A stretch of 28,953 bases of DNA from JAVVHH01 sp032249615 (GTDB lineage: Bacteria > Pseudomonadota > Alphaproteobacteria > Acetobacterales > Acetobacteraceae): the NCBI GenBank assembly GCA_032249615.1, contig JAVVHH010000036.1:1-28953 (forward strand), read 5' to 3'. Below, one piece after another: positions 1 to 8,265 of this stretch. The position numbers and the translations under genes are program-made. Within the stretch, counting starts at the first letter, position 1; each line of letters starts with the position of its first letter. A model generated the notes under the pieces. It searched no databases. It had not been told where the DNA came from and saw only the letters and a list, made by a program, of their open reading frames with translations.

Positions 1-1251
1 GACTTCCTGGTGCCGGCGCGACTGCATCCGGGCAAGTTCTATGCGTTGCCGCAGGCGCCGCAGCAGTTCAAGCAGCTCTGCATGGTGGCCGGGTTCGACC
101 GGTATTTCCAGATCGCGCCGTGTTTCCGCGACGAGGCGGGGCGGGCGGACCGCACGCTGATGTTCTATCAGCTCGACGTCGAGATGAGCTTCGTCACGCA
201 AGACGATGTTTTCGCGGCGATGGAGCCGGTGATCCGCGGCGTTTTCGAGGAGTTCGCGGACGGGCGAGCGGTCGATGCCGGGCCGTGGCGGCACATCCCG
301 TATGCGCAGGCGATGCTGGATTATGGGTCGGACAAGCCCGACCTCCGCAACCCTCTGATCATCAGAGATGTCACGGCGCAGTTCGCCGGGTCCGGCTTCG
401 GGCTGTTCGCGAAGATCGCGGCGTCGGGCGGCGTGGTGCGGGCGATTCCGGCGCCGGGGGCGGGGGGCCGCCCGCGCGGGTTCTTCGACAAGCTGAACGA
501 ATGGGCGCGCGAGCAGGGCGCGGGCGGACTCGGCTACATCGCGTTCGACGGGGAGGGTGCGAAGGGACCGATCGCGAAGAATCTCGAGGCCGACCGGGTC
601 GAGGCGATTCGGACGGCTTGCGGGCTGGGGGCTGGCGACGCGGTGTTCTTCGCGGCGGGCAAACCGGCCGAGGCGCCGAAATTCGCCGGCGCGGTGCGGT
701 CGCGGCTCGGCACCGAGCTGGGGCTCATCGAGGAGGGTGCGTTCCGGTTCTGCTGGATCGTCGACTTCCCGCTCTATGAGCTGAACGAGGAAACCAAGCG
801 GATCGACTTCAGCCACAACCCGTTCAGCATGCCGCAAGGCGAGCTGCGGGCGCTCGAGGAGCGGGACCCGTTGACGATCGGCGCTTATCAGTACGATATC
901 GTGTGCAACGGCTACGAGATGGCATCCGGTGCGATACGCAACCACAAGGGCGAGATCATGCTGAAGGCGTTCGAAATCGCGGGTTATCCGGCGAGCGCGG
1001 TGGAGGAGCAGTTCGGCGGGATGCTGAACGCGTTCCGCTACGGGGCGCCGCCGCACGGCGGGATGGCGGCCGGGATCGACCGGATCGTGATGCTACTGGC
1101 CGACGAGCCGAACCTGCGGGAGGTGAACCTGTTCCCCATGAACCAGCAGGGCGAGGACCTCATGATGGGCGCCCCGTCGATCGTCGAGCCGGCCCGGCTG
1201 CGCGAGCTGTCGATCAAGATCGACCTGCCGCCCAAAGCCAAGGCTAGCTAG
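1..1251 (+). CDS. aspS: Aspartate--tRNA ligase, 3' part (5' end outside window)
   Basis: Class II aminoacyl-tRNA synthetase that charges tRNA-Asp in the cytoplasm. The frame is open from base 1, and the visible part is 416 residues. The family is usually about 590-600 residues, so the N-terminal OB-fold anticodon-binding domain and roughly 180 residues lie upstream. The first visible residues (DFLVPARLHPGKFYALPQ) are the typical catalytic-domain entry. Motif 2 (FRDE) is at visible residues about 42-45. The central insertion (GAD domain) spans roughly residues 140-250. HNPFSMPQ begins at residue 272, and motif 3 (GIDRIVMLL) is near 358-366. It ends with TAG at 1249-1251. A small oddity is the motif-2 loop, which reads RADRTLMFYQLD where I would expect a Glu before the Phe. 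A same-strand amidohydrolase starts 18 nt downstream and may be cotranscribed. Identity is very secure. Confidence 0.97.
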   Translation, partial: DFLVPARLHPGKFYALPQAPQQFKQLCMVAGFDRYFQIAPCFRDEAGRADRTLMFYQLDVEMSFVTQDDVFAAMEPVIRGVFEEFADGRAVDAGPWRHIPYAQAMLDYGSDKPDLRNPLIIRDVTAQFAGSGFGLFAKIAASGGVVRAIPAPGAGGRPRGFFDKLNEWAREQGAGGLGYIAFDGEGAKGPIAKNLEADRVEAIRTACGLGAGDAVFFAAGKPAEAPKFAGAVRSRLGTELGLIEEGAFRFCWIVDFPLYELNEETKRIDFSHNPFSMPQGELRALEERDPLTIGAYQYDIVCNGYEMASGAIRNHKGEIMLKAFEIAGYPASAVEEQFGGMLNAFRYGAPPHGGMAAGIDRIVMLLADEPNLREVNLFPMNQQGEDLMMGAPSIVEPARLRELSIKIDLPPKAKAS

Positions 1252-1269
1252 CGCGCTGGCCCAGAGCTG

Positions 1270-2109
1270 ATGCCCGTCGACACGCATGTCCACGTCGTGG
1301 GCGACCCGGCGCGCTATCCGTTCAGCGCCGACCGGTCCTACACGCCGGGGCAAGCGACGCTGCAACAGCTCGAGAGCGTGGCCGGACAGGCGGGGATCAA
1401 CCGGTTCGTGGTGGTGCAACCGAGTTTCTACGGCACCGACAACACGCTGCTGCTGGACACGCTGGCCGCGTTGGGGCCGCGCGGCGCGGGGGTGGCCGTG
1501 CTGGATCCGGAAACGACCGGCGAGGGCGACGCGTTGCGGCTGGCCGCCTCGGGCATCCAGGGGCTGCGGCTCAATCTCTACAGTGGGCCGGGAGCCGGGC
1601 CGGGTCTGGGCGAGCGGTTCCGCGCGATGAGCGCGCTGGCCAAGCGGATGCGCGCGCATGTCGAGGTGATCGCGACGCTGCCGGCGCTGGTCGAGGCGGC
1701 GGACGTGCTCGAGCAATCCGAGGTTGCTGTGGTGATCGACCATTACGGGCTGCCCATACCGGAGCGGCCGGGTGGCGCGGCGGGGCAGAGACTGCTCGCG
1801 CTGGTGCAACGGCCGCATGTCTGGATGAAGCTCTCGGCGCCGTACCGCGTGACGGAGGAGCGGTTGGGGATCGAGCCGGATGCGGATTGGCTGGCCGCCT
1901 TGCTCGAGGCGGCGCCCGGGCGTTGCGTGTGGGGCAGCGACTGGCCGCACACGCCGGCGCACGAAGATCAACCGGGCGGCGGCGGCGAGGCCCCGTACCG
2001 GCCGATCGATTACGGGGCCCTGGTGGCGGCGTTCCGGGCCGCGGTGGGCGACCGGGGGTTGGCCGACCAGGTCATGCGCGAGAACGCGTTGAAGCTCTAC
2101 GGCTTCTGA
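1270..2109 (+). CDS. Amidohydrolase family protein (TIM-barrel lactonase/hydrolase-like)
   Basis: A 279-residue cytoplasmic metal-dependent hydrolase of the amidohydrolase-2 superfamily, which includes 2-pyrone-4,6-dicarboxylate lactonase and related sugar-lactone hydrolases. The N-terminal DTHVHV (residues 4-9) supplies the metal-binding His-x-His. IDHYG in the middle and WGSDWPHT near residue 220 supply the later His and the catalytic Asp at the ends of barrel strands. GIQGLRLNLYSG is also typical of the family. No signal peptide or membrane segment is visible. The ATG at 1270 lies just after an AGAG-like weak ribosome site, 18 nt after the aspS stop. Its stop is only 6 nt from the convergent MFS gene. 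Nothing nearby reveals the substrate. The family assignment is confident and the reaction is unknown. Confidence 0.85.
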   Translation: MPVDTHVHVVGDPARYPFSADRSYTPGQATLQQLESVAGQAGINRFVVVQPSFYGTDNTLLLDTLAALGPRGAGVAVLDPETTGEGDALRLAASGIQGLRLNLYSGPGAGPGLGERFRAMSALAKRMRAHVEVIATLPALVEAADVLEQSEVAVVIDHYGLPIPERPGGAAGQRLLALVQRPHVWMKLSAPYRVTEERLGIEPDADWLAALLEAAPGRCVWGSDWPHTPAHEDQPGGGGEAPYRPIDYGALVAAFRAAVGDRGLADQVMRENALKLYGF

Positions 2110-2115
2110 CGCCCG

Positions 2116-3570
2116 TTACTCCGCCGGCTGGGCGATCGCGATGCGGGGGACGACCGTGGCAGCCGCGAGCGCGGCCAGGGTGATGGCGAACATGCCCCAG
2201 AAGGTCAGGTGCAGCGCGTGGCCGAGGGAGTTCTGGATCATGGGGTCGCCGAGCGCCTGACCTGGATGCTCGAGCAGGGAGCGGATCTGGCTGTAGCTGA
2301 TGGCGCCGCCGGCGTTGGCGGCGAGGCTCGCGTTCAGCACGCCGCCGAGCACGGTGGCGCCGAAGGTGCTGCCGAGGTTGCGGGCGAAGATGTTGGACGC
2401 GGTGGCGGCGCCGCGCTCGGCCCAGCCGACGCTGCCCTGGATCAGCACGATGGCGGCCGTGCTGAGGAAGCCCATGCCGAGCCCCATCACCAGCGACCCG
2501 GCGCCCGCGATCAGCGGCGAGAAGCCGGGGGCTAGGAACAGCATGGCGCCGGAGCCGACCGGCAGGAGCACGGCGCCCGCGAGCATGGTGCCGCGCAGGC
2601 CGATGGCGGGGAACAGGCGCCTTGTCGCGACGAAGGCGCCGACGGGCCAGCCGAACGACATCGCCGTGAGCGTGAAGCCGGCGACGAGGGCGCTACGGCC
2701 AAGCACGCCCTGCACATACATCGGCAGGAAGGCGCTGAGGCCGATCAGCGCCATGCCGGACAGCAGGGTCGCGGTGTTGGCGGACGCGATGGGGCGGCGA
2801 CTCCAGAGCGCGAAGGCGAGCATCGGGTCGGCAACCCGCTGTTCCTGCAGCACGAACAGGACCGCGGTGACGGCGAAGAGCGCCAGGGCAAGCGTGACGT
2901 TGGTGGACGAGGTGCCGATCTCGGTGAGCGCCGTCATCAGCGCGGCGATGGCAACCGTGAACAGCACGGCGCCCGCGACGTCGACCCGGCGCTCGCTTCT
3001 GGCGACGTTCTCCTTGAGGAAGGCGATGAACAGGACGGACGCGATCAGGCCGACGGGAACGTTGATCCAGAACACCCAGGCCCAGCTCAGATGCTGGGTG
3101 ATCAGGCCGCCGGCGAGTGGGCCGATCACGGAGGAGATGCCCCAGACGCTGGAGAGGTAGCCCTGCACCCGGCCGCGCTCATGGGCCGGGTAGAGGTCGC
3201 CGACGATGGTGAGTGCAATCGGCTGGATGGCGCCGGCGCCGGCGCCCTGCAGCAGGCGGAAGCCGATCAGCACGGCCATGGAGGTCGCAAAGCCGCAGAG
3301 GAGAGAGCCGGCCAGGAAGATGACGATGCCGACGAGCAGCACCGGCTTGCGGCCGAACATGTCCGACAGCTTGCCGAACACGATGGTCGTTGCGGTCTGG
3401 GCGAGCAGGAAGGCGGAGAACACCCAGGCATAGAGGCGCAGGTTGCCGAGTTGTGCGGCGATCTGGGGCATGGCGGTGGAGACGATCGTCGCCTCGATGG
3501 CGACCATGAACATGGCGGCCATGACGGCGACCATCACGAGAGGGCGGCGCACGGCCGAGTCGGTGGTCAT
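2116..3570 (-). CDS. MFS transporter, DHA2 (EmrB/QacA) type, 14 helices
   Basis: A 484-residue inner-membrane drug:proton antiporter. Hydrophobic segments run the whole length, and the total fits the 14-helix DHA2 layout rather than the 12-helix DHA1. The first loop after helix 2 carries motif A (GKLSDMFGRKPV, residues about 66-77). The antiporter motif C in helix 5 reads SSVIGPLAGG. The start of helix 1 has an acidic residue in AIEATIVSTAMPQI, typical of QacA/EmrB proteins. The ATG at 3568-3570 has no convincing Shine-Dalgarno. The gene stands alone, convergent with the amidohydrolase and divergent from pstS across a 176-bp gap. No EmrA-type adaptor or TetR-type regulator is adjacent, so substrate and regulation cannot be inferred. 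Confidence 0.9.
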   Translation of the reverse strand: MTTDSAVRRPLVMVAVMAAMFMVAIEATIVSTAMPQIAAQLGNLRLYAWVFSAFLLAQTATTIVFGKLSDMFGRKPVLLVGIVIFLAGSLLCGFATSMAVLIGFRLLQGAGAGAIQPIALTIVGDLYPAHERGRVQGYLSSVWGISSVIGPLAGGLITQHLSWAWVFWINVPVGLIASVLFIAFLKENVARSERRVDVAGAVLFTVAIAALMTALTEIGTSSTNVTLALALFAVTAVLFVLQEQRVADPMLAFALWSRRPIASANTATLLSGMALIGLSAFLPMYVQGVLGRSALVAGFTLTAMSFGWPVGAFVATRRLFPAIGLRGTMLAGAVLLPVGSGAMLFLAPGFSPLIAGAGSLVMGLGMGFLSTAAIVLIQGSVGWAERGAATASNIFARNLGSTFGATVLGGVLNASLAANAGGAISYSQIRSLLEHPGQALGDPMIQNSLGHALHLTFWGMFAITLAALAAATVVPRIAIAQPAE

Positions 3571-3626
3571 AGGCTAGGGTAACGCGATCGGAGCGGAAAG
3601 GATCGTTGCTGAATCCGCGGGCCTGG

Positions 3627-3655
3627 CTGTCATCGAACTGTCATCGAACTGCAAT
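3627..3655 (+). promoter_or_regulatory. Pho box (three PhoB half-sites) upstream of pstS
   Basis: Three direct 7-mers are spaced exactly 11 bp apart: CTGTCAT at 3627-3633, CTGTCAT at 3638-3644 and CTGCAAT at 3649-3655. The first two are separated by CGAA and so are the second and third. The first two repeats match the classical PhoB half-site perfectly. The array ends 91 nt before the pstS ATG. Since phoB is the last gene of this operon, positive autoregulation by PhoB is the natural reading. The MFS gene on the other strand starts 57 nt upstream, so an effect on it is possible but not indicated. Confidence 0.9.
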
Positions 3656-3746
3656 GGTGGTGCCGCTCAAGGCTGCGACAAGCCGCGTGTCGGAACGCCG
3701 GGACCATCGCGAAGCTCGGCCCACAAAGCCTGATGAGGGACACACC

Positions 3747-4772
3747 ATGAAATACACCACTCTCCTGCTGGCCTCGGCCGCGCTGATTTGCGGCGCGGGC
3801 GTCGTCGAACCGGCGGCCGCGCAGCAGATCACCGGCGCCGGCGCCACGTTTCCGGCGCCCGTCTACACCAAGTGGGGCGAGGCGGCGAAGTCGGCCATCG
3901 GCGTCGAGCTGAACTACCAGGCGATCGGCTCGGGGGGCGGCCAGAACCAGATCATGAACCGCACGGTCGATTTCGGCGCGTCGGATGCGCCGGTCGATGC
4001 GGCCAAGCTTGCTTCGAACAACCTCGTGCAGTTCCCGATGGTGATGGGCGCGGTCGTGCCGATCGTGAACCTTCCGGGGATCGCGGCCGACCAGCTGAAG
4101 CTGACCGGCGACGTCCTGGCCGACATCTACGAGGGCAAGATCACGAAGTGGAACGACCCCAAGATCGAGGCGCTGAACCAGGGGCTGAAGCTGCCGAGCA
4201 TCGCGATCGCGCCGGTCTACCGGGCCGACGCGTCCGGCACGTCGTACGTGTTCACCAGCTACCTGTCGGCCGTGAGCCCCAGCTGGAAGAGCAGCGTCGG
4301 TGCCAGCACGAGCGTGAAGTGGCCGGTCGGCAACGGGGCGCGCGGCAATGACGGCGTGGCCGGCAGCGTCAAGCAGGTGCGCGGCGGCATCGGCTACGTG
4401 GAGAACGCGTATGCCAGCCAGAACCACCTCGCCACGACCGAGCTGAAGAACAAGGATGGCGAGTTCGTCAAGCCGACGATGGAGAGCTTCCAGGCCGCCG
4501 CGTCCAATGCGGATTGGAAGGACGCCAAGGACTACGCCGTCAGCCTGATCGACCAGCCCGGCAAGACGAGCTGGCCGATCGTGTCGGCGACCTTCCTGCT
4601 GCTGCCGAAGGACGCCAAGGACCCGGCCCGCGAGCAGCTGGTGCTGAAATGGGTCAACTGGGACTACGAGCACGGCGACCAGATCGCCACCCAGCTCGAA
4701 TACGTGCCGTTGCCCGCCGCCGTGAAGGACATGGTCCGCGCGACGTGGAAGCAGCAACTCGCCTACAAGTAG
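3747..4772 (+). CDS. pstS: Phosphate ABC transporter substrate-binding protein PstS
   Basis: A 341-residue periplasmic phosphate-binding protein that feeds the PstCAB importer. The start is the ATG at 3747, preceded by GAGGGA (3735-3740), because it opens a standard Sec signal peptide (MKYTTLLLASAALICGAG) with likely cleavage after AAA near residue 25. An in-frame extension back to 3606 would run through the Pho box and is rejected. The mature protein begins with the hallmark GAGATFPAPVYTKW. Phosphate-pocket elements follow: AIGSGGG, FGASDAPVD and RADASGTSYVF. It is the first gene of the operon, under the Pho box, and is separated from pstC by 57 nt containing a strong hairpin. That is consistent with PstS being made in excess over the membrane subunits. 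Confidence 0.97.
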   Translation: MKYTTLLLASAALICGAGVVEPAAAQQITGAGATFPAPVYTKWGEAAKSAIGVELNYQAIGSGGGQNQIMNRTVDFGASDAPVDAAKLASNNLVQFPMVMGAVVPIVNLPGIAADQLKLTGDVLADIYEGKITKWNDPKIEALNQGLKLPSIAIAPVYRADASGTSYVFTSYLSAVSPSWKSSVGASTSVKWPVGNGARGNDGVAGSVKQVRGGIGYVENAYASQNHLATTELKNKDGEFVKPTMESFQAAASNADWKDAKDYAVSLIDQPGKTSWPIVSATFLLLPKDAKDPAREQLVLKWVNWDYEHGDQIATQLEYVPLPAAVKDMVRATWKQQLAYK

Positions 4773-4780
4773 AGTATCTC

Positions 4781-4811
4781 CGTCACTCCCGGGGCGAGCC
4801 CGGGAGTGACG
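4781..4811 (+). repeat. Perfect 13-bp hairpin between pstS and pstC
   Basis: The left arm is 4781-4793 (CGTCACTCCCGGG), the loop is GCGAG at 4794-4798, and the right arm is 4799-4811 (CCCGGGAGTGACG). All 13 pairs are Watson-Crick. There is no U-run after it, so it is not a classic intrinsic terminator. It begins 8 nt after the pstS stop and ends 18 nt before the chosen pstC start. It probably protects the upstream pstS mRNA from 3' decay, or attenuates expression of pstC onward. The GTCA-CCCGGG core also resembles short dispersed intergenic palindromes (REP-like units) common in alphaproteobacteria. Only one copy was noticed in this window. Confidence 0.85.
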
Positions 4812-4829
4812 ATCATCACAGGAAACACC

Positions 4830-5807
4830 GTGTCCGAGGTCCTAGCCGCTGCTCCAGCTTCCAAGACGTCTCCCAAACGGCCGAAACGCGGCAGCGGCAA
4901 GGGCGACGCCGTCTTCGCGCTCATCGCCAAGGGATCAGGACTACTCGTGCTGGTGCTCCTGGGCGCCATCATCGTCACGCTCTTCGTGGGCGGATTGCCC
5001 GCCTTCCGCGAGTTCGGTGCAAATTTCCTGGTCAACACCGACTGGGATCCGCCCCACGACATCTACGGCGGCGCGGTCGCGATCTACGGGACGCTGATCA
5101 CCTCCGTCATCGCACTCGTCCTTTCGGTGCCGATCTCGTTCGGCATCGCCATCTTCCTCACCGAGCTTGCTCCATCATGGCTGCGTCGGCCGGTCGGCAC
5201 GGCGGTCGAATTGCTGGCGGCGGTGCCGTCGATCATCTTCGGCATGTGGGGCTTCGCCGTGCTGGTGCCGTTCATGGCGACCTATGTCGAGCCGCCGCTG
5301 ATCGACAATTTCGGCGACCTCCCGGTGATTGGCGACCTGTTCTCCGGCGCGCCGTTCGGCACGGGGATCTTCACTGCGTCTATCGTGCTGGCGATCATGA
5401 TCATCCCGTTCATCTCGGCGACGATGCGCGACGTTTTCCTGACCGTGCCGGCCGTCTATAAAGAGAGCGCCTACGGGCTGGGCTCGACGACGTGGGAGGT
5501 GATGCGCTCGATCGTGCTGCCGTACACGCGGGTGTCGGTCGTGGGCGGCGTCATGCTGGGGCTCGGCCGGGCGCTCGGCGAGACGATGGCGGTGACGTTC
5601 GTGATCGGCAACGCCAACCGCATCACGCCGAGCCTGTTCGGGCCCGGCAACACCATCGCCTCCATCGTCGCCCTCGTGTTCCCCGAGAGCCCGGCGGGCA
5701 GCCTGAAGCTCTCGTCGCTGCTGGCGCTCGGCTTCATCCTGTTCGTGATCTCCTTCATCGTGCTGGCGCTGTCGCGGCTGCTGCTGCGCCCCGGAGTTCG
5801 GGCGTGA
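4830..5807 (+). CDS. pstC: Phosphate ABC transporter permease PstC
   Basis: A 325-residue inner-membrane subunit that forms the phosphate channel with PstA. I chose the GTG at 4830 because AGGAAA (4820-4825) sits at proper spacing. The earlier in-frame GTG at 4806 lies inside the hairpin arm. A Lys/Arg-rich cytoplasmic N-terminus (about 30 residues) precedes helix 1, and about six helices follow. Family marks are FLTELAPSWLRRP, the EAA-type coupling loop ESAYGLGSTTWEVM that contacts PstB, and GLGRALGETMAVTFVIGNA. The stop overlaps the start of pstA by 4 nt (GTGA), which indicates translational coupling. Confidence 0.95.
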   Translation: MSEVLAAAPASKTSPKRPKRGSGKGDAVFALIAKGSGLLVLVLLGAIIVTLFVGGLPAFREFGANFLVNTDWDPPHDIYGGAVAIYGTLITSVIALVLSVPISFGIAIFLTELAPSWLRRPVGTAVELLAAVPSIIFGMWGFAVLVPFMATYVEPPLIDNFGDLPVIGDLFSGAPFGTGIFTASIVLAIMIIPFISATMRDVFLTVPAVYKESAYGLGSTTWEVMRSIVLPYTRVSVVGGVMLGLGRALGETMAVTFVIGNANRITPSLFGPGNTIASIVALVFPESPAGSLKLSSLLALGFILFVISFIVLALSRLLLRPGVRA

Positions 5808-6694
5808 GCGCGTCGCTGGCGGCGCCGCCCTCGGCCGCTTCGCGCGACGAGGACATGGCGCGCTCGCTCGGGCGGCGTCGGCGGGTCACGGACCGGGTCG
5901 TCCGCGTGCTGTGCTGGCTGGCGGCGGGCGTCGGCCTGTTCTTCCTGGCCTCCATCCTCGTGACGCTCGTCATGCTCGGCTACAAGGGGTTGAGCTTCGG
6001 GGTGTTCACGCATTTCACGCTGCCGCCGGGCTCTGGGGGCGGGCTGCTGAACGCGATCGTGGGCAGCCTGATCCAGACGGCGCTGGGGACGCTGATCGGG
6101 ACGCCGATCGGGCTGATGGTCGGCACGTATCTCTCGGAGTATGCCGCCGGATCGAAGCTGGGGGATGTCATCCGCTTCGTCTCGGACATCCTGCTGTCGG
6201 CGCCCAGCATCCTGATCGGTTTGTTCGTGTACCAAATCCTGGTCAATCCGTTCAACGGGTTCTCCGGATGGGCTGGCGCCGTCGCGCTGGCGGTGATCGT
6301 GATCCCGATCGTGGTCCGCACGACGGAGGACATGCTGCGGCTGATCCCGACCGCGCTGCGCGAGGCGGCGGTGGCGCTGGGCGCGCCGAAATGGAAGTCG
6401 ATCGTGTTCATCTGCTATCGCGCGGCGCTGGACGGCATCATGACGGGCGTGCTGCTGGCGGTGGCGCGGATCGCGGGCGAGACGGCGCCGTTGCTGTTCA
6501 CGTCACTGGGCAACCTCAACTGGTCGCTCGACATGTCGCGGCCGATGAGCAGCTTGCCGGTGACGATCTACCAGTATGCCGGGTCGGCGTACGAGGACTG
6601 GGTGCAACTGGCTTGGGTGGGCGCATTGATCATCACGGCCGGCGTGCTGGCTTTGAACATCGTGGCGCGGGTAGCGTTGCGGAAAAGGACTTGA
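5804..6694 (+). CDS. pstA: Phosphate ABC transporter permease PstA
   Basis: A 296-residue inner-membrane partner of PstC. The GTG at 5804 overlaps the pstC stop by 4 nt. An ATG at 5855 (MARSLGRRRR) is an in-frame alternative that would remove 17 non-conserved residues. After a basic cytoplasmic N-terminus come about six hydrophobic segments. Conserved PstA marks include GTPIGLMVGTYLSEYA, LLSAPSILIGLFVY, the EAA loop LREAAVALGAPKWKSI, and ARIAGETAPLLFTSLGN. The stop is 2 nt before pstB. The length is slightly above the E. coli protein but normal for the family. Confidence 0.95.
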   Translation: MSASLAAPPSAASRDEDMARSLGRRRRVTDRVVRVLCWLAAGVGLFFLASILVTLVMLGYKGLSFGVFTHFTLPPGSGGGLLNAIVGSLIQTALGTLIGTPIGLMVGTYLSEYAAGSKLGDVIRFVSDILLSAPSILIGLFVYQILVNPFNGFSGWAGAVALAVIVIPIVVRTTEDMLRLIPTALREAAVALGAPKWKSIVFICYRAALDGIMTGVLLAVARIAGETAPLLFTSLGNLNWSLDMSRPMSSLPVTIYQYAGSAYEDWVQLAWVGALIITAGVLALNIVARVALRKRT

Positions 6695-6696
6695 GG

Positions 6697-7524
6697 ATGC
6701 CGGTGACCGAACGCGAAGCCAGCGCAGATCAGACCAGCACCCTGAGTGCCCGGTCGAGCGCGGCCATCGCCCCGCCGCGGCTGGCGATCCGCAACCTCGA
6801 TTTCTTCTACGGCGCCAACAAGGCGCTGAAGGGGATCAACCTCGACCTGCCGGAGAAGCAGGTGACGGGGATGATCGGGCCCAGCGGCTGCGGCAAGTCG
6901 ACGCTGCTGCGGTGCCTCAACCGGATGTACGACCTGTATCCGGGGCAGCGGGCGGCGGGGGAGGTGCTGATGGATGGACAGAACATCCTCGCCTCCGACG
7001 TGGACCTGAACGCGCTGCGCAGCCGGATCGGCATGGTGTTTCAGAAGCCGACTCCGTTCCCGATGTCGATCTACGACAACATCGCGTTCGGGGTGCGCCT
7101 GCACGAGAAGCTGAGCCGGGCGCAGATGGACGAGCGGGTGGAGTGGTCGCTGAGCCGTGCCGCGCTGTGGACGGAGGTCAAGGACCGGCTGACCGGTTCG
7201 GCGATGGGCCTGTCGGGCGGTCAGCAGCAGCGGCTCTGCATCGCGCGCACGATCGCGACCCGGCCCGAGGTGATCCTGCTCGACGAGCCCACCAGCGCGC
7301 TCGACCCGATCAGCACGCTGAAGGTGGAGGAGCTGATCGACGAGCTGAAGAGCGAGTTCACCATCGCCATCGTGACGCACAACATGCAGCAGGCGGCGCG
7401 CTGCGCCGACCAGGTGGGGTTCTTCTACCTCGGCGAACTGATCGAGGTCGCACCGGCCGGCGCGATGTTCACCGCGCCGAAGCAGAAGAAGACCCAGGAA
7501 TACATCACCGGCCGGTTCGGCTAG
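6697..7524 (+). CDS. pstB: Phosphate ABC transporter ATP-binding protein PstB
   Basis: A 275-residue cytoplasmic ATPase that powers phosphate import. The start ATG at 6697 follows GGAAAAGGAC and lies 2 nt after pstA. The first 28 residues are a Ser/Ala-rich extension not needed for the fold. Walker A is GPSGCGKST at residues 61-69. The Q-loop region contains GMVFQKPTPFPMSIYDN, diagnostic of PstB. The signature is LSGGQQQR, Walker B is VILLDEPTSALD, and the switch His is in IVTHNMQQAAR. The protein ends with EYITGRFG, the usual PstB tail. phoU begins 15 nt downstream. Confidence 0.97.
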   Translation: MPVTEREASADQTSTLSARSSAAIAPPRLAIRNLDFFYGANKALKGINLDLPEKQVTGMIGPSGCGKSTLLRCLNRMYDLYPGQRAAGEVLMDGQNILASDVDLNALRSRIGMVFQKPTPFPMSIYDNIAFGVRLHEKLSRAQMDERVEWSLSRAALWTEVKDRLTGSAMGLSGGQQQRLCIARTIATRPEVILLDEPTSALDPISTLKVEELIDELKSEFTIAIVTHNMQQAARCADQVGFFYLGELIEVAPAGAMFTAPKQKKTQEYITGRFG

Positions 7525-7539
7525 GCCAAGAGGCGCGCA

Positions 7540-8265
7540 ATGTCCGACGTTCCGCACATCGTCAAAAGCTTCACCCAGGAGCTCGATCGGCTTCGCGACA
7601 TGCTGACCGAGATGGGCGGCATCGTGGAAAATCAGGTCGCGCTGGCGACCAAGGCGATCGTCAACCAAGACTCGGATTTCGCGGCAGAGGCGGTGCAGCA
7701 GGATGCCGCCGTCGACTCGCTCGAGCGGCAGATCGAGGCGGCGGTGATCCGGCTGCTGGCGCTGCGCCAGCCGATGGCGGGCGACCTACGGCAGATCGTG
7801 GCCGGGCTGAAGATCTCGACGCAGCTGGAGCGGATCGGCGACTACGCCAAGAACGTAGCCAAGCGCAGCATCGTGCTGGGGCAACTCACGCTGCCGTTCA
7901 GCCTGACCGGGTTGGCCACGATGGCGCGGCTGGTGCAGGAGAACCTGCGCCTGGTGATCGACGCGGTCGGCGAGAGCGACAGCGCCAAGGCCATCCAGGT
8001 CTGGCAGTCCGACGAGTCGATCGACGATCTCTACAACTCGATCTTCCGGGAGCTGGTCACCTACATGATGGAGGATCCGCGCAACATCACGTCGTGCACG
8101 CACCTCCTGTTCATTGCCAAGAACCTCGAGCGCATCGGCGACCACGCGACCAATATCGCCGAGACGGTGCACTACGCGGCGACGGGCCTGACGTTGGAGG
8201 AGGATCGGCCGAAGGGGACCGATAGCGCCTCCTACGCGCTGGTGCGGCCGCAAGGAGCCGGCTGA
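7540..8265 (+). CDS. phoU: Phosphate signalling negative regulator PhoU
   Basis: A 241-residue all-helical cytoplasmic protein. It links Pst transporter state to the Pho two-component system and restrains phosphate uptake. Two tandem three-helix repeats are visible, each with the metal-binding ERIGD motif: LERIGDYAKNVAK in the first half and LERIGDHATNIAE in the second. The N-terminal LTEMGGIVENQ is also typical. The ATG at 7540 is preceded by AAGAGG (7528-7533) at 6 nt. The last base of its stop is the first base of the phoB ATG, so the two genes are coupled. Length is normal for the family. Confidence 0.97.
   Translation: MSDVPHIVKSFTQELDRLRDMLTEMGGIVENQVALATKAIVNQDSDFAAEAVQQDAAVDSLERQIEAAVIRLLALRQPMAGDLRQIVAGLKISTQLERIGDYAKNVAKRSIVLGQLTLPFSLTGLATMARLVQENLRLVIDAVGESDSAKAIQVWQSDESIDDLYNSIFRELVTYMMEDPRNITSCTHLLFIAKNLERIGDHATNIAETVHYAATGLTLEEDRPKGTDSASYALVRPQGAG

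Noticed and set aside
3606..3746. In-frame N-terminal extension of pstS by 47 codons
   Set aside because: It runs through the Pho box and lacks a ribosome site. The ATG at 3747 has GAGGGA upstream and opens a proper signal peptide.
4806..4829. Earlier GTG start for pstC
   Set aside because: It lies within the right arm of the 13-bp hairpin and has no free ribosome site. GTG 4830 has AGGAAA at suitable spacing.
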